From Mytilinidion resinicola (lineage: Eukaryota > Ascomycota > Dothideomycetes > Mytilinidiales > Mytilinidiaceae): a stretch of 64,000 nucleotides of DNA. Where the stretch lies: positions 1,822,785 to 1,886,784 of the forward strand of contig NW_022985438.1 of NCBI RefSeq assembly GCF_010093595.1. Reading direction: 5' to 3'. A model generated the notes under the pieces. It searched no databases. It was given only the letters and a program-made list of their open reading frames with translations, and had not been told where the DNA came from. Position numbers and translations under genes: made by a program. How positions within the stretch are numbered: the first letter of the stretch is position 1; the number at the start of each line of letters is the position of its first letter. Positions 57,818 to 64,000 of this stretch are shown in pieces.

Positions 57818-60002
57818 CGGAGGTTTGGCCTTTCGTTGCTGTTTTGGGGACTTGGTATCGAAATCTCAATCTGTTCCGTAGTGTCCCAGGTTCCGATGTC
57901 CATTCCGTGGTCAAAATCCATGGTATATGGCCATGACGCAATAGAAGAAAAGTCGTTGTGCGAAGATAACAGGTCGAAATTCTGCATATTGTCGATCCAG
58001 TTGAAGCCTCCGTCCGGCGTTTCCATATGCCCAGTATGGGCTTGTGAGTCTTGAAGCATGTATGCGTCCGAGATTGCGGTTTGCGGAATGGCGGAAGGTC
58101 CTCCTTCACATCTCTGCAAGAGCTTATCTACCCCTTCAGCAATAAATCGGAGCAAATGTTGGCGATGCATCTTCGCCGCGGCCCTGCGGAGAACAGATGC
58201 CATGTCCTTCACTAGGGGCAGAATGTCCACACTTCCAGTCCGTACGCTCCGCGAGAATTTCGTCGCTACTTTGAGGAGGAAGACAACGGTGAAAGCAATC
58301 ATAGTATCGAAGTAGAGCGGGAGGCCATGGAGATGAGATTGCACACTCTGGTGATGAATGATTGTGCGTAGAATAGACTTGGCTGAGACGACTGCAGCGT
58401 TCGCTATCTCTTCCATGCCAGGGTGTAAGTCGTGAGAGTCTGAGGTTACGCCCCGGAAGGCAAGAGAGCAGAGATGAACTTTAGCGAAGTGGAAATGGAG
58501 TCCGACCCCTATCTGTGAGTAGTCTCCAATTAGGGTGTGGGTTTTCAAGCTCTCGCTCCAGTCTGCGCGCCAGGTATCTAGTGATATCATGAGTCGGTGT
58601 ATTTTTGGAAGCTGGTCAACAGAAATAGGTTTCTCTACGTCGACCCCGAAAGCATCGAAGACAGAGCTAGATATACGCCAGATGTTAATCTGACTGACTA
58701 GTCTAGCATCATCCTCGCATGCATGCTTCGTACCCAGAAACCGAGATGCAGATTTGATCGAATCGCATTCTCTTGACATCGACGGAAGGCCATATGCCAC
58801 GCTAAAGTGATGATCACAAACGTACACTAAGTAGTATAGTCTCGTCTCGTAATAACTTCGCATTCGCCCTGGAGAGCTGTTTTAATGCTGCGGTGAAGCT
58901 GAAATTGAGTTGCAAGTCGAACAGCTGCAATAGAGCATCAGTAGAGGTTCAGACCTCCATCTAGTTCAGAAGTCACTTATCACTTGCCACAAGACTCCAA
59001 GAAACTTCGTTGAGCCAGAATGCACCAATACACAGGCCTCTGATGTCGTCTAGTCTGTTCTCATTTAGAAACATCTGAGCAGCACAGCGATCCATGAATC
59101 CTTTGTAGCAGCGCTCATACAAGTGTCCCAACTCCGCGGAGTGCAAAGCGCCAACTGTACAAATTCCCGCCAGGAGAAGAGAAGAGCTAGACCTGATGGC
59201 ATCGAGATCCTTGTGCTCCCCTAAGGTCTGGTACAAAAAGTGATCTAGGCGATTCGAGTACAGCTCTAGAAGATTTTGGGCTTGGTCGTATGTCAATACG
59301 CCCTGGTCGATCAGATCTGGACCAACTCGAGTCCTGCCAGGAGGCCTCGCATATGAAGTATGCTCTTCAACGCAAGCGGCGGGAATCGTGGCAGGTCCGC
59401 TCTCTAGGTCCATTACTACTTCCCAAGACTGATCGCCTGGGGCGCGAACTGGTGGTGGCATGGTGACAGACGATGGCTGAGTGCCACGTCGTTGCTCGGA
59501 ACGAGGCTCCTAGGAATAAGGTCTGCTAGGGGTTTCTGTATTAAGAGGCGCCCGAGGTCCATCTACTCTTCGCTCCTCTCGAAGCTCAGCCAAAGAAGCT
59601 TCAAGACTTTGAATTTTACGTGTAACGGAGTTCTTCCAGCTTGGTTCAGTCAGCTAGTGCTGTGCAACGTCTCCGACTAAAGCCTCGCAACATACTCTGC
59701 GTCTTCTTCCAGGAGCATTTGAAGACTCCGATTAACCGTACATGATAAGCCTCGCTTCTTACACCGTAAGCATGGCGCGCGTCCATCTCGCATATTACAT
59801 TTTATCTAAAAACTTTTGTTAGCCGGTGTCAGTGACTGCGATGCTTTTTGCATTGAACCTTTTGCTTGCGGCATGCAACGCAGGCGGTGATTTTTCTGCT
59901 AATATCGGGGACCTTCCTGTCCCCAAATAAATCTCGAAGTCCATTCCCATCTATCGGCAGAGAGATACTCTCCATTGGTTCGTTGTCATCCGATTCTGCC
60001 AT
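57814..60002 (-). pseudogene. Zn2Cys6 transcription factor, probably disrupted
   Basis: This is a fungal Zn2Cys6 regulator with the middle homology region. The first exon (60002..59859, MAESDDNEPMES) and the second (59805..59696) join to a complete binuclear cluster, CVACRKQKIKC then NMRDGRAPCLRCKKRGLSC. A linker and coiled-coil follow (KIQSLEASLAEL). In exon 3 an in-frame TAG at 59510-59512 may be a nonsense codon (CAG to TAG) or may be removed by a 57-nt intron. After the acceptor at 58924 the frame reads VRLATQFQLHRSIKTALQG, then must shift by one base near 58863 to continue as SYYETRLYYLVYVCDHHFSV. The 3' end overlaps the stop of the phosphonoacetate hydrolase pseudogene. The likely role was regulator of that cluster; this is inference. 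Confidence 0.65.
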
Positions 60003-60594
60003 GACTGATCCAGCCTCGAACTTCGGCCGAGCTCCGTAGACCACGGTCAATTCACTCCAGATCTCCTTGTCTGCAGTGCAAAGTAACGGACGACTGCCGA
60101 TGCCTAGTCGTTCGAGGTGTGCGTGAGGAAGAGAACGCGGTGGTTCTCCGATTAGATAGAGCAAACAGATCCTTCATCGGACTTCGTGCCGGCCAAATAT
60201 GCGACCGCTGACATTCGGCCAACACATCCGAATCAAGCAGCGACTAGCCAGCCGACCTCTTCTACCTCTTCTACCTTGCATCATGCTATGCCTTTTATCT
60301 CTAACCTCTATATTCCTCCCTATATCTATGTTCTTACGGGCTTTTTGACTAAACCTACGTGCTTTACTCCTATGCCGCGCCCGTACTCCCTTGCAAGCTC
60401 CTCCCTCCGAACAATTATCGTACATACCCCCTCTTCAGTCGTAAGTTTGACTTAGACGCTTCAAATCTCCGTATTATGTAACTTACACCTTCTATCTATT
60501 GCGTTTGACTAATCCAAGCCACCGTCCCCGCATCTTCAGTCCGTTCGATGACAAGCTGAGCCCGGCTAGCATTTATTTCCCGAGCTTACCTTCG
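60003..60594. promoter_or_regulatory. Intergenic region, promoter side of the Zn2Cys6 gene
   Basis: This is 592 bp between the end of the SYG1-like gene and the start of the regulator, both on the minus strand. A short CT-rich run (ctcttctac repeated) lies near 60250-60275. No gene is supported. Confidence 0.4.
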
Positions 60595-63500
60595 CTATTG
60601 GTGCGGACTAGCCTTAGGGCTTGCATGCTCGGCCTCTTCAGGCATTCTCAACGCGTCTCCCTCGGCTCTCAAGTCGTCGATTACATCGATTGCCTCATCA
60701 GCCTCTATGCTGCTCTCCCCCACCGCTTTCGCCTTCCTGATCTCCGCTTCGTCATGCGCATAATCACTGCTCTCATCTCCAACTTCGATCTCGTCGTCAT
60801 CCGAGTCGTCTTCATCCGCGGAAACCTTTGGCCCCGTCTCCGGCCTCCTCTTGCGCTCGAAATCCTGCGCATGTGCAGCGTGCAGTATCGTCCCTACCCT
60901 CGAGAATCCGAGAGGCTGCGGTGATGGTCTGCCTGCGGACGAGGAAACAGTGCCGCGGCGGCGGCGATGGCCTGTGTTAGAGCGGGTGCGGGCAGCTTCG
61001 AGATCGATGCCACTAGTACGAGCTTCGGTCGCGACACGGGTGAGGGCTGACACAGAGGGAGATGGCCCGTCCTGTTGACCGGCCGCCGAGGGATGATGCG
61101 ACGTTGGGCGGGTGGCGATATCTGGAGAGCTAGTAATAGAAGGAAGCTCGTAGGGTAGAGGAATGTCCCTGGACGCTCGGAAGCGGCCGACGCTGGAAGG
61201 TATATCATCAGTACGGCTCTCAACAAGGTGTGGTTTCTAGAATAGTAAAGAAATGACATACTTGGTACAATGCTCGTTCTCAACGCGAAACAGGCTCCAC
61301 ATGCCTCTTCGAAAAACTTCAGAGAAAGCAACAACGAAGGACAGAACAGCGGAGTGCTGGAGTTCGATGGGATAAATGGCGTAAAATATCCAATTGAATC
61401 GAATGATAGGATCGACGACCATTGCGACGTAATACATCCAGACCTTTTTATATCCGAGGGTGTCGCGAAGGAACCTGTTTTTGGCATATGGATTGCCGAG
61501 ACCTGGGAGGTTAGCATAAGAATTGGAAGAGTCATGCCTTCGGTGACTTACTCCAATCCATGACTACATCCCAGATGCCTAAGTGTGTTAGAGGCTTGGT
61601 TCCTTTATTTGGTATACAAGAAAGTGACTCACTGCAATAGATTGCATTGATTGTTGCAAAGACGATGAAAGCGGCACGATGTTGCGGTGTTTTGCCAATT
61701 CGATAGACACTCAAAGTAGCGTAGAACAGAATTGTAGCGATATATTTCCCGCCATTCACCAGATGCGGAAATACGTTTCTAGTATCGTTATAACGTCGAA
61801 TGCATTGCAGCGCTCGCCAGACACCAGGCAGGGTAGAAAAGAATCCTAGAAGGCGAGAGTGCGTCGAGTTGCACCGGCCAGGATCGTTCCATCTATTAGC
61901 GTAAAGGCAGAAGAAGAGTTCGATATTCTGTATTTTGAGTTAGAATCTGAAGACATGCAATCGGGTCAGAGATACATACTCCCATGCTGTATGTAAGGGA
62001 ACAGAACATGTCGCCAAGGTAGAAATCTCTGAACTCTACAGGGTATAATCCGGCGAGAGCGAGTCGCCACTGTAACTGTTTAGTGCGCGTTCTAGAAAAG
62101 GGGTAGGGTACTAACTATGGAGTAGAGGAACCATTTACGAGTTCGATGGTAGAGAACCGGAGCAGGGAAAAAGATAATTATCGCGGTGATGCCGATCAGG
62201 ATGACGGGATAGTATATATATAAGGAAGCACTTCCAAATTGGCTGAAGTTGAGCCAGATAAATATTCCAAGAAGAAACAAAAATGCGCAAGGAAGCTATG
62301 GACCAGTAAGTATTGGAGAGATATGATGTATTGACATTATACTTACTTCAGACAGTTGCCTCCAATCAAGGTGGTGGCGGGTATCAAACTCAAAGACGAA
62401 AGCAAAGTTAATTTTGCTGTCTTGCCAGATTCTGCAGACCACACAGAACAGTAGCATTAAGAACACCATGAGAAAGTATCCAGCGTAAATCTGTTGCGTG
62501 TTAGCTTGCATATATAATAATAAATGCGAGGAACTGTTACCTGAAGGAGGTAGCTAGTGTCGAGTGCTAACGTTCGATCGGGTGAGTTAAGTAGCTCAAG
62601 TCCGTAAATCAGTCCTTCTATCCCAAATACTAATCCTGCAGCTACCATCACGCCATTACGGAATGAGTTCTCTGTAAAGTCACCAGCTCGGGCAGTCTTG
62701 ATTCGCAATTTTCCAACGGCTACTTTATGGTTGCCTTGTTCAAAGTATCGGGCATACAGATCTTCAACGACATGTATGTGTCCATCCAATACTTCGCTTT
62801 GCACGAACCAGGCCTTGTTGACCTTTTCCGTCATGTAGCGCCCAGGTGGCCTGGCATTTACAGCCTTGTCATATTTCTTGGTGATTTTTCGAAATGCTGT
62901 TCGGTTGAGGAGAGAATATGATTTGAGTAATTCCAGCCCTCGGTAGTACTCTTGGAGCGCAGTCTTCAGTTTCCTCTTGGCACTTCTATATGGAACTTCG
63001 GATAGCACGGGTCGACGAGAATAGTCCCGACGGTCATCTACAGGCTCCCTATGCTGTATCGCCGAGGGTGTTCCGAGTTCCTTCATTGCTTTTGTCCCCT
63101 TCCCAAAACGACCGGACTTCGCTGCTTCTAGGGCAGAGTCGAGGGGCTTCATCCACGAAGCCCTCATGATTCGGCTCTTGGTATCCTCGTCTGAGCTAGA
63201 ACCCGGGGCGTTGTACAATAAGCCCTGGCCCTCTGAGAGTGTTTTCTTTTTGTTCAACTTCGCAGTTTGATGTGCAACAATTTCTTCCAAGCGGAGATCT
63301 CGCATAATATGTAACTGCTCTCGCAGAACATTTAGGCGATCAGTGGCTTCGTCCTCTTTTTCTTTGTAGAAAGATTCAATTTTCTCCAGTTGCAGGTCCA
63401 AGAAGTTGAAGAACTCGGCTTGACGGAAATCGAGTTCACGATATGACTCGAGAGGCATGTCTGGCGCCCCTGCTGATACTGGTGTTTTGTTTCCTGATAA

Positions 63501-64000
63501 CGAGAACATCCTTGTGACTCGTGGTCGCACCCCTTCTGTTCCTGGCATAGAATTTATGCGCTTCGGTGTGAAGATACTCATATATCTGTGAGGTAATGTA
63601 GAAGCCTGGCGATGTGGAGATTTTGTCTTGCCGACTTCAAAGGCATTGGAAGCACTCGGTGGAAGCTGAAAAGGGGGCGTCTTCGCGGTTGTGGTGGGCG
63701 CTCGGTATGGTTGTTTGAGACTCGCATGGTCAGGATCTAGCGCGGGATCTGGCAGCTCCAGCTCCGGCGGCTTCTGGTCTTTGCTATGGTGCCTTTTATG
63801 ATCCATCCCCGGGTCCGTAGGACTCCCAATTATACTCCCATATCTTGTCATGCCTGGGTATCCCGGTTCTTCGCCCTCTCTCAATGGCTGCTCTTCCGGA
63901 TCGCGCAAGATGTATCGCCCCTGCGATGGGCTTTTCCCGTTGCCCTTGGGCTTGAAGCTAGAACTGTCATTGCGTATAGAAGCGTTCCGGCGGTCTAGCG
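60595..64000 (-). CDS. SYG1/XPR1-family phosphate exporter, 5' end outside the window
   Basis: SPX-EXS membrane proteins of this family export phosphate or sense inositol pyrophosphates. The gene enters from the right edge; the true start lies beyond 64000. The long first visible exon (to about 62540) has the second part of the SPX domain (DFRQAEFFNFLDLQLEKIE, then ALQEYYRGLELLKSYSLLNR and FRKITKKYDK). A membrane segment follows (NGVMVAAGLVFGIEGL). Several short exons encode the EXS region: FVFEFDTRHHLDWRQL, WRLALAGLYPVEFRDFYLGD, FCSLTYSMGNIELFFCLY, FFSTLPGVWRALQCIRRY, and GMWSLFRVENEHCTNVGRFR. The last exon (about 61200..60595) ends in a low-complexity basic/acidic tail. Apart from the missing 5' end it appears intact. 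Confidence 0.88.

Noticed and set aside
60499..60924. 141-codon plus-strand frame
   Set aside because: It is antisense to the last exon of the SYG1-like gene, which has clear family sequence.
1..64000. CRISPR arrays, bacterial operons, riboswitches, rRNA genes
   Set aside because: No regularly spaced repeat arrays or rRNA-like sequence were seen, and the spliced fungal genes make bacterial features implausible.

Overview
This 64 kb window reads as nuclear DNA of a filamentous ascomycete (Pezizomycotina). Almost all genes are split by short GT-AG introns of about 50-110 bp, often with a CTAAC or CTGAC branch-point motif just before the acceptor. Recognisable families are eukaryotic or specifically fungal: Mis4/Scc2, Fig4, Uba1, Lhs1, Pus7, SNG1-type DUF3533, a fungal rhodopsin-like membrane protein, Zn2Cys6 and SYG1. 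The species cannot be fixed from the sequence alone. Coding coordinates below are my splice models, made by joining reading frames across GT-AG introns.

Left part (1-31 kb) is ordinary gene-dense housekeeping sequence. It holds a small uncharacterised gene, a long acidic uncharacterised gene, an SNG1-like membrane protein, an uncharacterised two-exon gene, deoxyhypusine hydroxylase, RNA polymerase I subunit Rpa12, cohesin loader Mis4/Scc2, phosphoinositide phosphatase Fig4, an F-box protein, a dual-specificity phosphatase, a PhoD-like phosphatase and ubiquitin-activating enzyme E1.

The middle (32-45 kb) is gene-poor accessory sequence. It holds a rhodopsin-like membrane protein, an MFS permease and a hemerythrin-like protein. 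Between them lie a 112-bp Tc1/mariner-type palindromic MITE, a pair of decayed paralogous gene fragments with TAG where the related copy keeps CAG, two copies of a fold-back repeat, a tRNA-like unit with Pol III signals, and a perfect 50-bp inverted repeat.

From 44.9 to 55.5 kb the genes are intact: sideroflexin, the ER Hsp70-like chaperone Lhs1 (ending HDEL), tRNA pseudouridine synthase Pus7 and a secreted amidase.

The most notable segment is 55.86-60.0 kb. A PhnZ-like HD-domain gene, a phosphonoacetate hydrolase gene and a Zn2Cys6 regulator lie side by side and look like a phosphonate-utilisation cluster. The hydrolase has lost its ATG (ATA instead), has a 1-nt deletion and carries an in-frame TGA. 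The regulator has a 1-nt frameshift and a possible TAG. The HD gene reads YD where the family has the metal-binding HD. Several lesions are C:G to T:A changes. This looks like a small catabolic cluster caught during decay. The window ends inside a SYG1/XPR1-family phosphate exporter, so two phosphorus-related loci are neighbours.
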